From Heloderma charlesbogerti (taxonomy: Eukaryota > Chordata > Lepidosauria > Squamata > Helodermatidae), in NCBI GenBank assembly GCA_026122225.1, contig JANEZZ010002683.1, positions 868,001 through 932,000 on the forward strand: a DNA stretch of 64,000 nucleotides, written 5' to 3'. The translations under genes and the position numbers were made by a program. The notes under the pieces were generated by a model. That model did not search any database and had not been told where the DNA came from. It was given only the letters and a program-made list of their open reading frames with translations. Positions 11,562-22,656 of this stretch are shown here, one piece after another. Position 1 is the stretch's first letter; each line of letters starts with the position of its first letter.

Positions 11562-11765
11562 CCCCTTCTGTGCATGTTTACTCAGAAGTAAGAAATTGCT
11601 GCATGTTTACCCATAAGTAAGATAAATCTTGCTCCCCCACAGTGAATCTTTAACATATTCCAATGCTGTATGAGACTCTCTATAAAGCATTCTCCTTCTG
11701 TGCATGTTTACTTGGAAGTAAGAAATAAATCTCGCTCACCCACAGTGAATCTTTAACAGATCTCA
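11562..11765. repeat. 130-bp tandem duplication
   Basis: ccttctgtgcatgtttact begins at 11564 and again at 11694, each followed by agtaagaaat and cccacagtgaatctttaaca. The period is 130 bp, about one and a half units. The first unit contains an extra internal copy of the 'gcatgtttac' motif. Confidence 0.75.
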
Positions 11766-11875
11766 GTGCACAGCCACGGTAAATCACTAAAGTGTTCAAA
11801 GCTATCTTCAGTAACTCATCTGAAAGCGTTCTTTCACTTCTCTGTGAAATCACTATCTCTATACTGTGCTTCTTT

Positions 11876-12088
11876 GATCATAGAATCATAGAATGGTGGG
11901 GTTGGAGGGGGCCTAGGCTACAAGGCCATCGAGTCCAACCCCCTGCTCAATGCAGGAATCCAAGTCAGGTCATCTCTGGCTGATGGCTGTCCAGCCTCGT
12001 CTTGAATGCCTCCAGTGTGGGAGAGCCCACCACCTCCCTAGGTAATTGGTTCCATTGTCGTATTGCTCTAACAGTCAGGAAGTTTTTA
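11876..12088 (-). repeat. CR1 3' end fragment
   Basis: It contains the canonical CR1 3' end (atcatagaat at the left, aggccatcgagtccaaccc) and the last ORF2 codons in reverse (ggctgtccagcctcgtcttg). It is truncated on the 5' side at about 12088. Confidence 0.85.
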
Positions 12089-12439
12089 TGGATGTTCAGC
12101 AGGAAGATGTTCTGTAGTTTCTCTGTTGTTACGTAAAGTCACAGTAGTAGAACGTCTCATTGTGAGCAGGGAGAAGGAGAAAGGGGGGCTGGAAATAATA
12201 ATTCCCTGGCAGAGTGCTGGAATGGGGTGAAATTGAGAGGCTGGGTTGTTTTCATGTGAAGCCTTTAGATGCTGCACTCCAGAATTGGGGATTTTGGCTC
12301 CTCAAGGCAAAAGTGCACACACTGGGGAAAAGGGAGGGCGGGAGATAATATAGTAGCAGAAGGGAGCCTTCAGAGTTGTGAATTAGTTGCTCTCCATTCA
12401 TATTAACATAGTAGCAGGGGGGAGGCTGGATTGGGGGGA

Positions 12440-12560
12440 GCAGACAAGCCTCTCTCATTGGTTGAGTAGCCCCTGCCAGTCTGATGATGCTCACTTCTAC
12501 TCCCCCAACCAAACCTGGAAGTATGTTCCTTTGAAGCGCTGTGTGACCTGTGAAAACCAG
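12440..12560 (+). repeat. unclassified interspersed repeat X, copy 1
   Basis: It reads agcctctctcattggttgag, cagtctgatgatgctcac, acctggaagtatgttc. The same order occurs at 22030-22200 and, reversed, at 52865-53035. I cannot assign the family. Confidence 0.55.
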
Positions 12561-12689
12561 ATTTTAAAGGTACAGTACACTCAGCTTTTCTTGCTTAATG
12601 TGTCCCTGACGGACCAAAGCCAATTCTATGAAAATCCAGGTAATGCTCCATGCTTCTCATTTCATTCTTGTGAAGATCCCACCCACCCC

Positions 12690-14450
12690 AAGAGGTCACC
12701 AGCATGTTAACAAACAGTGTTGAGGAAGGTATTAGAGAAAAGAAGGCTTCCTTCAGAAAATGGAAGTCTTGCCCAAATGAGAAGAAAAACACAAATTTGT
12801 ACAAAGGAAATGCAAGCAAACAAGAAGAGATGCAAAAAAAAAAAAAAAGAATTTTGAGGACCATTTTCCTAACAACACCAAGTCCAACAATAAAAATTCT
12901 TTAAATATATCAGAAGCAGGAAACCAGCTAAGGAGGCAGATAGAGAACTGGATGACAACAGAGACAAAGGAGCATTAAAGGAGGATAAGGAGTTTGTGGA
13001 GAAGCTGAATGAATACTTTTCATCTGTCTTCACTGCAGAAGATGTAGGACAGATACCTGTAACTGAACTGATGTTTTCAGGATAGGGGAATGAAGACCTG
13101 AGGGAAGTAGTGATGACAAAAGATGGAAGTTCTCAACCTTGGTGACAAATTGAAAGCTAATAAATCACCAGGCCCAGATGGTATCCATCCTAGAGTTCTT
13201 AAAGAATTCAAATGTGAAAGTATTGATCTTCTCAAACAAACAAAAGTAATGTGTTGTTAAGATCAGCCTCTGTACCAGAGGATTTGAGAATGGCCAATAT
13301 AACTCCATTTTTTCAAAAGGGAAGCAGTGAGGATCTGGGAAATTACAGGTCAGTTACCTTAATGTCTGTTCTGGGTAAATTGGTTGAAAGCATTATTAAA
13401 GATAAAATAAGTAAGCATATCGAAAGACAAGCCCTATTGAGATGGAATCAACATGGTCTGGAAAGGTAAGTCCTGTCTAACTAACCTTTTAGAGTTCTTT
13501 AAGAATGTCAATAAATATGTGAACTTGGGTGATCCAGTAGACATTGTTTCCTTGGACTCCAAAAGGTTTTTGACAAAGACCCTCACTAAAGACTCCTGAG
13601 CAAAGTTAGCAGTCATGGAATAAGAGGAGAGGTCCTCCTATGGATCAGAACCGGTGAAAGAACAGAAAGCAAAGTGTTGGAATAAATGGTAACTTCTCCC
13701 AATGGAGGGATGTAAACAGTGGGGTCCCACAAGGATCTGTATTGGGACTATGGATGTATGAGAAATTCATTGTAGTTCATTTTTTATCACAATTTTACCC
13801 AGTTCGCACCTTCCAGACTGAACACAAACTTGGACTCAATCTGTGGTTGACATCTGTACATTTCCGAGCTTGGACCAAAATTGATTCGTGGACCAAAAAA
13901 ACACCCCAGTGTTCGACAGCAAGAGTATGTTTGAAAAATGAGTACATTTGAAAAATATGCACAATTGATGCATAAGTTTGGATAAATATGCATGAAAATA
14001 AATATGGTTTTTCATGTGAAAAGGAAAAAACAAAGCTCACAATCTGATACCAACTCAAGTTGGAACAAGCTTCAAGATGGAATTTGGAGAACTTCGGTGA
14101 GCTCGAGTTTTGCTGATATGCACATCCCTAATTGGGATGCCTTTCAATTTGTTCATAAATGATTTGGAATTAGGAGTGAGCTATGAGAAGGCCAAGCTTG
14201 CTGATGACGCCAAATTATTTACAATGGTTAAAACAAAAAGGGATTGTGAAGAGCTCCAAAAAGAACTCTCCAAACTGGGAGAATGGGCATCCAAATGGTA
14301 ACTGTGGTTCAGTGTAACCAAATTTAAGGTGATGCGCATGGGGGATAGGGTGTTAAATCCCAACTTCACATGTACTGTGATGGGGTCTGAGCATGACTGA
14401 TCAAGAAAGAGATCTTGGGGTTGTGCAGGATAGCTTGCTTGAAATGTCAG
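12690..14450 (+). pseudogene. CR1-type LINE ORF2, reverse transcriptase, degenerate
   Basis: Recognisable blocks in order are KYIRSRKPAKEA-like (near 12905), LNEYFSSVFTAEDVGQIPV (13003), a SPGPDGIHPRVLKE-like block (13165), PEDLRMANITPFFQKGS (13272), GNYRSVTLMSVLGKLVESII (13340), a damaged YLDFSKAFDK equivalent (13540) and GVPQGSVLG (13720). After a MITE insertion the sequence resumes with FNLFINDLELG (14145) and the catalytic region LADDAKLF (14190), where family members have YADDTKL-like. The original frame would be one ORF2. It now carries many stops and indels. The insert at 13749-14130 sits exactly within PQGSVLG/PLLFNLFINDL. Confidence 0.8.
13749..14130. mobile_element. hAT-like MITE (third family) inside CR1
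   Basis: Ends TATGGATGTATGAGAAATTC and GATATGCACATCCCTA, flanked by ATTGGGAC (13741-13748) and ATTGGGAT (14131-14138), an 8-bp target duplication. Removing the insert and one duplicate restores the CR1 frame context, which proves the boundaries. Non-coding, 382 bp. Confidence 0.8.
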
Positions 14451-14519
14451 TGCAGTGTGCAGATGGTGCAAAAAGCAACTCTCATATGAGAAAAGCTTAC
14501 AATGTCTCAGACTGTTTAA

Positions 14520-14905
14520 CTTCGTAAAAGGGTGGGTATGGGGAGTCATACAAGTGAACAAAATCATGCATGGTGTGGAGAAACTGGTGTACATTGGCAT
14601 ACTGCCTCTGATACGGGAGGTAGCATATAGCCATCAGGAATAGTAGCCATGGATAGCCTTTCCATGAATTTGTCTAATCCTGTTTTAAAGATCTCCAAGT
14701 TGGTGGCCGTCAATAAACATGAGTTAGTGAATACATAGTTTATGCGCTGTGTGAAAAGTACTTTCTTTTATTTGTACTGAATCTCCCACCATTTAGCTTC
14801 ATGAAATGACCGAAATATTACGAGAGAGGGACAGACACTTCTGCCTTTCCACTTTCTCCGCACCATGCATAATTTTGTAAATTGTGAAGTGTAACGTGAT
14901 GTACA
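14520..14905 (-). pseudogene. CR1/L3-type LINE, 3' end
   Basis: Minus-strand reading gives the typical C-terminal end of sauropsid CR1/L3 ORF2: YLFFTQRIINY-like, then TNLEIFKTGLDKFMERL and ATIPDGYMLPPVSEA-like (about 14800-14570). Frames are broken. Its orientation is opposite to the flanking CR1 pieces, so it is a separate insertion. Confidence 0.6.
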
Positions 14906-14924
14906 GTGGGGCAAAAAAATCACA

Positions 14925-15735
14925 GCTTTATGCAGACAATGATGGTATCTGAGGTAGCAGTGACTGATGATGCAAGAGATCTTGGTGTTGTGCTGGAAAG
15001 CTCTAATAAACTGTTGACCCAGTTTGCTGCTGCTGTGAAAAAAAGCAAATCTCATGTTAGGCATAATTAGGAAAGGAATTGAAAATAAAGCCTCCAATAT
15101 CATACTGCCTCTACACAAATCTGTTGTTCAACCACAGTTGGAATACTGCTACAGTTAGGGATGCTGGACAAATTTGAGATAGACTAAAATGAGTTTGGAT
15201 TTCTAAGAATCTGCCCTGCAGAATCCACTGTGGAGTGGCCTCCTCAGGCCGCGTGGAGTCCGTGGATGTTTGGATCTTTTTTTTTTTTACTTTCCCAAAA
15301 TTTACGCAAATTGATTCATAGGAAAATGCACAAGTTTCTACTGAGACATATGCCACCCTGGAAAATAACGGCGGGAAAAGGTGAAAGGCATGGGGGACAA
15401 TGTACTACACGTTACATACTAACATGAATGATGTAAATCATTGCGAACCCTCCTGTGGAATTATTTGCATATTTTTCCACATAATGAAATAAAATTTGAA
15501 TCCGTCTGTGAACAGATGCCAGAATGAATGACACTGCATGATCCATGAAACATACACAGGATGGATTTAACAAAACACATACATCCCTACTTACATCTTT
15601 AAAAAGATATTGTAGAGTTGAAGAAAATGCAGAAAGAACAATAAAATGACCAAGGGCCTGGAGCAACTTCCCTGTGAGGAAAGGATACAACATCTGGGAC
15701 TTCTAGCTTTTAGGCAGCCACCTAACCTGAAGCAA
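14925..15735 (+). pseudogene. CR1/L3-type LINE ORF2 C-terminal fragment, split by a MITE
   Basis: Plus-strand frames read DDARDLGVVLESSNKLLTQF (near 14970), AAVKKSK, a RKGIENKASNIILPLHKSVV-like run (15070), and after the insertion LKKIL and a QLPCEERIQHLGLLAF-like end (near 15660-15710). This is the region just before the C-terminal LEKRRLRGD block of CR1. It is degenerate. Confidence 0.6.
15156..15589. mobile_element. hAT-like MITE (fourth family), copy 1
   Basis: Ends TAGGGATGCTGGACAAATTT and ACACATACATCCCTA. It shares internal blocks with 54817-55217 and 55965-56332 (gagtt.ggatttnt.gaat, 'gcagaatccactgtgga', 'tggatttaacaaaa'). The flanking 8-mers (GCTACAGT, CTTACATC) match only at the TACA core, so the duplication is eroded or the edges have slipped. 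Confidence 0.6.
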
Positions 15736-15769
15736 TTGTTGGCCAATGACAAAACCTCATCACTGGAGT

Positions 15770-16380
15770 CAGAGCAAGGCGCCAGACTTTGCAGTAAACC
15801 TAAATGCCAACTGTGCTGACCAATGAACAGTGGTCATGTAAGTGGACCCAGTGGGACTGTCCACCGCATCCAGAGCATTTAATTTATCTGTGCATCATTG
15901 AATGTTGTGTATTTGATTTCTTGCACCAAGTGCCCAAAAGACACATTGGCCAAAGGACTATCTTTAAAACAAGGGTGAAATAGGCACAAATCAGACATCA
16001 CGCATAAGAATATCAATAAACCTGTCAGTGAATACTTTGACCTCCCTGCACCTGTAATTGTACAGTTCTAAAGAAATAGAAATCGCGGGCTCACTTGGAA
16101 CATGAGACTGAAGAACAAGAGATGATACAGAAATTTGGTTGTGTTAATCAGGGACTCTAGAGGGGCTATGGTGCCTATGCACATTATAAAGTTTCTCAGT
16201 GCACTTTGTGGTTTTTAACTTGCTTTAAGGGAATGGAATGCTTGCTGCAGATCTATCTGTTTAACTGTCTTTTTAGACTTGAAGCCTGCAGTTCCACTTG
16301 TAGCATCTGATGAAGTGGGTTGTAACCCATGAAAGCGCATGCTAATGTATTAAAATATCTGAACAAATAAACAGTCAATA
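15770..16380 (+). pseudogene. Penelope-like element, GIY-YIG endonuclease end and 3' tail
   Basis: Broken frames give the cysteine-rich block CSKPKCQLC (near 15793), then SGPSGTVHRIQSI (15850), NVVYLISCTKCPK (15900, the GIY-YIG-associated region of Penelope elements) and HKSDI...KNINKPVSEYFDLP (15990). The 3' tail has the widespread reptile signature catctgatgaagtgggtt (16304) and cccatgaaagc, ending in an AATAAA-containing stretch. The reverse transcriptase is missing. The endonuclease cleaves DNA for retrotransposition in active relatives; this copy is dead. Confidence 0.7.
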
Positions 16381-16384
16381 TGTG

Positions 16385-16535
16385 TGCTACAAATACAATT
16401 AACCCTTGGACATCTGGGTTTGTTTAGCTTAGAAAAAAGGTGAGTAAGGGGAGACATAATAGAGACACTGAGAGAAGTCATCACAGTATTTGGGGTGAGG
16501 TGTCATTGATATGCTAATGCAATTTTCTCCTGGGA
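16385..16535 (+). repeat. CR1/L3 C-terminal scrap
   Basis: It reads 'acatctgggtttgtttagctt' in shortened form followed by agaaaaaaggtgagtaaggg and agacataatagagac, resembling the LFSLEKR..GD..V segment of CR1. Weak. Confidence 0.35.
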
Positions 16536-17163
16536 TTTTACTCTTAGACTTTTGAAGGCAAGGGAGTTTCTTTATTGTATCTGGAAAGTAGTTCAAGGCT
16601 GGAAGTAGAAGGTTGTTCAGGGAAATTTCACACACTGTAACAAACCAGAATTTGATCCCCAATAGGAAGTCATACTCAGTCCAGTTTCCCTGATTAATGT
16701 GTCTATGTGATACACAATATTTGATGCTGTATGTTTGTACCACTCATGCTTTAAATTTTAGGCATATATCTGAAAAAGTAATGTGAAGCAGTAATCTATC
16801 AGCACATAAAGTCTTAGGGATAGAAGTTGTCTTCCAATTCTTTGCCAGATAAATGACTGCCTAAACTTTCCCCTGCAGTGTCGGTGTTCTTGAAGCCCAA
16901 ATTTTGTTACCAGAATTAGTTTGATAACCCAGACAAATTGTCACATCTCTGCTTATTTTGCATAATGTATTCTTCTTTCAATAAATACTGTAGAAGTGTA
17001 AGTGAGAGGACAGCATGGAGATTATGATTAAATGAGATATAGGGACAAGGGAACAGAAGATATGGGACAGGTACTACAAAACCCTACCTCTGACAACTAT
17101 CTAACCAGCTACTCTTTCGCTTCCAAAGTTTTACTATCTATTGGCCAAACATCTCCACATTTA
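16536..17163. other. intergenic, nothing recognised
   Basis: No coding frame or repeat family seen. Confidence 0.4.
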
Positions 17164-17351
17164 CAGTCAAGGCCAGAAATACTGGAACAAGGATAACTGT
17201 TTTGGCAGTTGGCCTCTGTACACCACCACATTGAAGTTGAAAGGACACTAACCATTCAGGAAGTACAGCCAGTGGCATACGCACACACCCATCGTTGGTG
17301 GCTCATAAGTAATGGAACAAACCAACATCATTTCAAACTGAAGGATTGCCT

Positions 17352-18469
17352 TTAATACTTGGATGAAAATTCTTTGCAGTCACTGACTGCCTGAAGTCTG
17401 GAACCCATGGACATGACCAAATGCTGAGTTTCCTCCCTCGAGATGCTTTGCCAGGCCTTTACTGCAACTGCCTTCAGCTGCTGCTTGTTTGTGGGTTTGA
17501 CTGAACTACCTTCAGTCTTCAGGAAGTGAAAAGCATGCTCTATTGGGTTGAGATCAGGTGACTGACTTGACCATTGAAGAACATCCCACTTCTTTGCCTG
17601 GATAAACGCTTGGGTAGCTTTTGCTGTATGTTCTGGGACATTATCCATCTGCAATATGAAACGGCGTCCTATCAGTTTGGCAACATTCGGCTGAATCTGA
17701 GCAGAAAGTATAGCCCTATACACTTCAGAATTCATCCTGCTGCTTTTATCAGCAGTCAGGTCATCAATAAATACCAGTGACGCGGTTCCATTGGCAGCCA
17801 TACATGCCCATGCCATAACACTGCCTCCACCATGTTTGACAGATGATGTAGTATGCTTTGGATCAGGAGCTGTTCCTTTCCTTCTCCATATTTGTCTCTT
17901 CCTATCATTCTGGTGCAAGTTAATCTTGGTTTCATCAGTCCAAAGAATCGTATTCCAGAACTGGGCAGGCATTTTTAGGTGTTTGCTGGCAAAGGCTAAT
18001 CTGGCCTTTCGGTTCTTGAGCGTTATCAGTGGTTTGCACCTTGTTGTGAAGCCTCTGTATTTACATTCATAAAGCCGTCTCTTGACTGTAGATGTTGACA
18101 ATGATATGCCTACCTCCTCAAGAGCATTCTTGACCTGGCTAGATGTTGTGGAAGGGTTCCTCTTCACCATGAGCAGAATTCTGCAGTCATCCCCTTTAGT
18201 TGTCTTCTGTGGTCTTCCAGGCCTTTTGCTGTTGCTGAGCTTGCCAGTTAATTCCTTCTTTTTCAGGATGTTCCAAACAGTTGTGTTGGGCAGCAAAACA
18301 GCCTTTTGCTGTTGCTGAGCTTGCCAGTTAATTCCTTCTTTTTCAGGATGTTTCATACTGCTGTGTTGGCCACTCCCACTGTTTTTGCTATCTCTCTGAC
18401 GGGTTTATTTTGTTTCCTCAGCCTAATGATGGTCTCCTTCACTTGCATGGACCCCTCTTTGGACCTCAT
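17352..18469 (-). pseudogene. Tc1 transposase, disabled
   Basis: The natural start is probably the ATG at 18469 (frame MRSKEG...). The product would bind the inverted repeats through paired HTH motifs (REIAKTVGVANT, then GISLSTSTVKRRLYE) and cut with a DD34E nuclease. LWTDETKIN, LQMDNVPEHTA and SPDLNPIEHAFHFL supply the D, D and E. Length would be about 340 residues, usual for Tc1. Two lesions kill it: a TGA just after VANTAV (near 18357), and an 80-bp direct duplication (18221-18300 repeated from 18301) that shifts the frame. The open stretch 17352-18356 is therefore a hybrid frame whose first residues are duplicated sequence. Confidence 0.9.
18221..18368. repeat. 80-bp direct duplication inside the Tc1 transposase
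   Basis: gccttttgctgttgctgagc begins at 18221 and again at 18301. Identity is near perfect for about 50 bp and then diverges, so one unit has been reshaped. 80 is not a multiple of three. Confidence 0.9.
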
Positions 18470-18823
18470 GTTGGGAGTTCCAGTGAACAGCTACCAAATG
18501 CAACACTCAGAACCACCTCCATGCCTTTTATCTGCTTGATTGGTCATGGGGTACCCAGGAAATAGGCCACCCCTGGCCATGCAGCTGCTTGTCAGCCATT
18601 CGTTCCATTACTTATGAGCCACCAACGATGGGTTTGTGTGTATGCCACTGGCTGTCCTTCCTGAATGGTTAGTGCCCCACTTTTGTCACACCCCTTGAAT
18701 TACAGCTGAAGGTCCTGACTTCGCTCCCATCTGGGTGTGTTTCCTTTCAATTTCAATGTGGTGGTGTACAGAGGCCAACTGCCAAAACAGTTATCCTTGT
18801 TCCAATATTTCTGGCCTTGACTG

Positions 18824-19971
18824 TGCTTTGGAAGTGACTGTTCTTATGATATCAAATTCTGCATCAGACAGCTGCAGAACATATGGACTCACACAGAGTG
18901 CTGACTATATTTGCTGTTTGCCAGTCCCGGACCACTTGGACTGTATACGTGGAGCCTGGAATAAGGTTTTGGGCTTTAACACTTCAAAGTCTAAACAGAC
19001 AGGTGACTTAAATTATAGTGTCCCAAATCACCATGTAAGCATGGTATTTTGACATTCTGGCTGGGGTCATGGGAAGTGTAGGATAACAAGTGTTTCTGAG
19101 GTCTGAGCCACAGAAAACCATGTTTCTGGCTTCATGGATGTGTGTTACAATGTCTCACTGACCTGCATTCAGTATCTCAAGATTGTCTTTGTCTAGACTT
19201 TAATACTGTCCTTTGTCATCCTGAGTTGTGACTTTTCTGCCTTGGGAACCAGTTGAAAAGGGGGATATAACCCTCTTCAATACATTTCCCCCAACATGTA
19301 GATCCACTCATGATGTTGTCAATGTGGCCATTTTGATTACTATAAAAGGCCCTATCACTAGGCGCCTGAGTGGGCAGAGACCTGAACAGCAGCAACAATG
19401 TTCTCTGATGGATGTGTCTCTATCCAGTTCTTAGAATGTAACAACCACATTTGGGAAAGTGACACCCTCCCACTAGTTGGGGGAGAAACAGTTTGGGGGC
19501 ATTTGTGAGTTTTCTGTAAACTAGAAAGGAATAAAGAATGAGAGAGCACTGAGACCTTTAACCAAAGTTGATAATAGCTAGGGTGTAGATGCTTGAGGTT
19601 GTGTTGGAGGTGCAATAATAGTGTTGTAGGATCCTGGTAAAGGATCAGTGGTTCACTGCCTGTTTTTAGCATCTGATTACTTCCAATAGACTCTGCTTGT
19701 ATGTTTGGAAAAAAAATTAAAATGCTGCAACACTATACAATCTCATGTGTTCTCTCATCCTAAGGAAAACAACCTTATAATGCTCTTCTGGAACTTCCCA
19801 ACTCACAAGGAAGTGGGATGAGCATGTAACAACGTAGCTGTGCTGGAAGAGTAGCATCTTGGCTCAGAGGCTTGTAAAGACAGGTTTCCATGGCTGGAGA
19901 GCAGTTAGGCCATCATAAGCTGAGGCCACAATGACCTGACAAAACAAATCAAATAAAGTTAATGTGGAAAA
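18824..19971. other. intergenic, nothing recognised
   Basis: No coding frame, RNA gene or repeat family that I can name. Confidence 0.4.
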
Positions 19972-21650
19972 AATCATGGCTATCAGGGACATTCAGATCT
20001 TTCCTGTATAGTTCTTCTGTGTATTCTTTCCACCTCTTCTTAATCTCATCTGCTTCTGTTAGGTCCCTGCCTTCTTTGTCCTTTATCATGCCTGTCTTTG
20101 CACAAAACGTTCCCTTGATATCTCCAATTTTCTTGAAGAGATCTCTAGTCTTTCCCATTCTATTGTTTTCCTCTATTTATTTGCATTGTTCATTTAAGAA
20201 GGCCTTCTTGTCTCCCTTGCTATTCTCTGGAACTCTGCATTCAGTTGGATATATCTTCCCCTTTCTCCCTTGTTTTTCACTTCCCTTCTTTCCTCAGCTA
20301 CTTGTAAAGCCTCATCAGACAGCCACTTTGCTTTCTTGCATTTCTTCTTCTTTGGGATGGATTTCGTTGCTGCCTCCTGAACAATGTTACGGACCTCTGT
20401 CCATAGTTCCTCAGGCACTCTGTCTATCAGGTCTAATCCCTTAAATCTATTCCTCACCTCCAATGTATATTCATAAGGGATATGATTTAGGTCATACCTG
20501 AATGGTTTAGTGGTTTTCCCTACGTTCTTCAATTTAAGCCGAAATTTTTCAACATGAAACTCATGATCTGAGCCACAGTCAGCTCCAGGTCTTGTTTTTA
20601 CTGACTTTATAGAGCTTCTCCATCTTTGGCTGCAAAGGACATAATCAATCTGATTTTGATATTGACCATCTGGTGATGTCCATGTGTAGAGTCGCCTCTT
20701 GTGCTGTTGGAAAAGAGTGTTAGCTATGATCAACGTGTTCTCTTGGCAAAACTCTATTAGCCTTTGTCCTGCTTCATTTTGTACACCAAGGCCATGCTTG
20801 CCTGTTATCCCAGTGATTTCTTGACTTCCTACTTTAGCATTCCAATCCCCTATGACGAAGAGGACATCTTTTTTTGGTGTTAGTTCTAGAAGGTGTTGTA
20901 GATCTTCATAGAACCGATCAGCCTCAGCTTCTTCAGCATCAGTGGTTGGGGCATAGACTTGAATTACTGTGATGTTGAATGGTTTGCCTTGGATTCGTAC
21001 TGAGATCATTCTATCGTTTTGAGATTGTACTCCGGTACTGCTTTTTCCACCCTTTTATTGACTATGAGTGCTACTCCATTTCTTCTAGGGGATTCCTGCC
21101 CACAGTAGTAGATATAATGGCCACCTGAATTAAATTCGCCCATGCTTGTCCATTTTAGTTTGCTGATTCCCAAGGTGTTGATGTTCAATCTTGCCATCTC
21201 ATGTTTGACCACCTCCAGCTTACCTTGATTCATTGATCTTACATTCCAGGTTCCTAAACAATATTGTTCTTTACAGCATCGGATTTTCTTTTCAGCACCA
21301 GACTCATCCACAGCTGAGTGTCCTTTCGGGTTTGGCCCAGCCGCTTCACTCTTTCTGGCGCTACTTGGAAATACCCTCTGCTCTTCCCCAGTAGTATATT
21401 GGACTCCTTCCAACCTGAGGGGCTCATCTTCCGGCATTATATCCTTCAGCCTTGTGATACGTTCCATGGGGTTTTCTTGGCAAGAATACTGGAGTGGGTT
21501 GCCATTTCCTTCTCCAGTGGACCACATTTTGTCAGAACTTTCCACAATGACCTGTCCGTCTTGGGTGGCCCAGCACAGCATAGCTTATGGCTTCACTGAG
21601 TTACGCAAGCCCCTTCGCCACAACAAGGCAGTGATCCATGAAGGGATCTT
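19972..21650 (-). pseudogene. BovB (RTE) LINE, 5' half, copy 1
   Basis: Minus-strand frames encode the start of the BovB polyprotein: WATQDGQVIVESSDKMWSTG (21575), GNPLQYSCQENPMERI, then the AP-type endonuclease with CLGTWNVRSMNQGKLEVVK (21250), QVYAPTTDAEEAE (20960), VIGDWNAKVG (20850), IDYVLCSQRW (20640) and GSDHEF (20570). The endonuclease nicks target DNA in active relatives. A one-base loss near 21016 splits it into two frames, and another indel lies near 20210. The copy keeps its 5' end (caaggcagtgatccat) but stops at 19972 before the reverse transcriptase, the opposite of normal 5' truncation. Confidence 0.9.
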
Positions 21651-22029
21651 CATTTCTTACTATTACTTCTGATCATTTGATAATTGGTGGATTTTTAATC
21701 AGGTTTTGGACCTAATTTTGGATTGGAATAATCCCCCTCACAAGTTTCAGTCTGTAATCCATTCAGCATTGAAGGCCTGTATGTTTGAGTTAGCTCTGAC
21801 TGATGCATGGCGTATGTTGCATCCTTTGGGGTGGGATTCTACTTTTTTTTTCTTTTTGGCAAGATCATTTCATGGGAGGAGACCTCCCAGGATTTTATCC
21901 AGTAACAAAGGATCTGCAGCTGTGTTTCCTTACTATTTGTTTTGTTGGTGTAAGGAAGTAATTAGTGCTAAGCTTCAATGCATCGCATTATGGAAATATC
22001 AGCAGAAGGAGAAAAGAGAGCCTGGAATA

Positions 22030-22200
22030 GGGGGGGGAGCCTCTCTTATTGGTTGAGCAGCCCCCACCAGTCTGGTGACGTTTACTCCAGTCCCCCCACC
22101 CCACCTGGAAGTATGTTCTGCGAAGTGACTTATACTGGTGCGGTGCACTCGCTCGTGGAGCCCTGTGTAGACACAAGCGCACCAAAACCAGTTCCTTGAA
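22030..22200 (+). repeat. unclassified interspersed repeat X, copy 2
   Basis: agcctctcttattggttgag, cagtctggtgacgtttac and acctggaagtatgttctg match copy 1 at 12440. It lies inside the L1 remnant and interrupts its linker. Confidence 0.55.
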
Positions 22201-22593
22201 AAAAATCCGGGCAGTCCTCCATTCACTTTTCCTTTTGTTGTCATGGAGAAACTGTACAGGTCTTGTGCTATTTAAAGGGAGGCATCAAAGGCTTATATGA
22301 GGGACAGGATTATTACATTTGCTTCTTATAAAAAAAGCCCTTAAGGTTATTCAAAAAGAGGAATTGTTTAAAACAATGAAGTCCTTATTAAGTCAACTTG
22401 CAGCTTGTCCCTCCCCAAACCTCTGTCAAAGACTACAACATGATCAAGATGAATTGAATAGATCACATTAATCTAGTACAGAGTTTGCATTAAGTTGTCT
22501 GCATCAGATGTATTGGGAAGGTGGAGAAAGGCCTGGCAAAATTCTGGCATTAAAACGAACAAAAATCACAATTATATTCCGTTGATCAAGGTT

Positions 22594-22656
22594 AATCATT
22601 ATATATATATATGTATGTATGTATATACACGCACACACGCGCACACACACACACAA
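22594..22656. repeat. (TA)n/(GTAT)n/(CA)n microsatellite
   Basis: Runs of ta, then gtat, then ca with cg variants. Confidence 0.9.

Larger units (their letters stand above)
17164..18823 (-). mobile_element. Tc1-type DNA transposon, copy 1, nearly complete
   Basis: A 1660-bp element with inverted ends CAGTCAAGGCCAGAAATA (left) and its complement at 18806-18823. A TA precedes the left end (17162-17163); the right flank is TG, presumably a mutated TA. The inverted repeats are long (about 200 bp, including 'ccaccacattgaagttgaaagg' in shortened form and tggctcataagtaatgg), the IR/DR arrangement known for many vertebrate Tc1 elements. The left repeat has lost an internal block that the right one keeps (around 18660-18740). 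The transposase lies on the minus strand. Confidence 0.9.
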
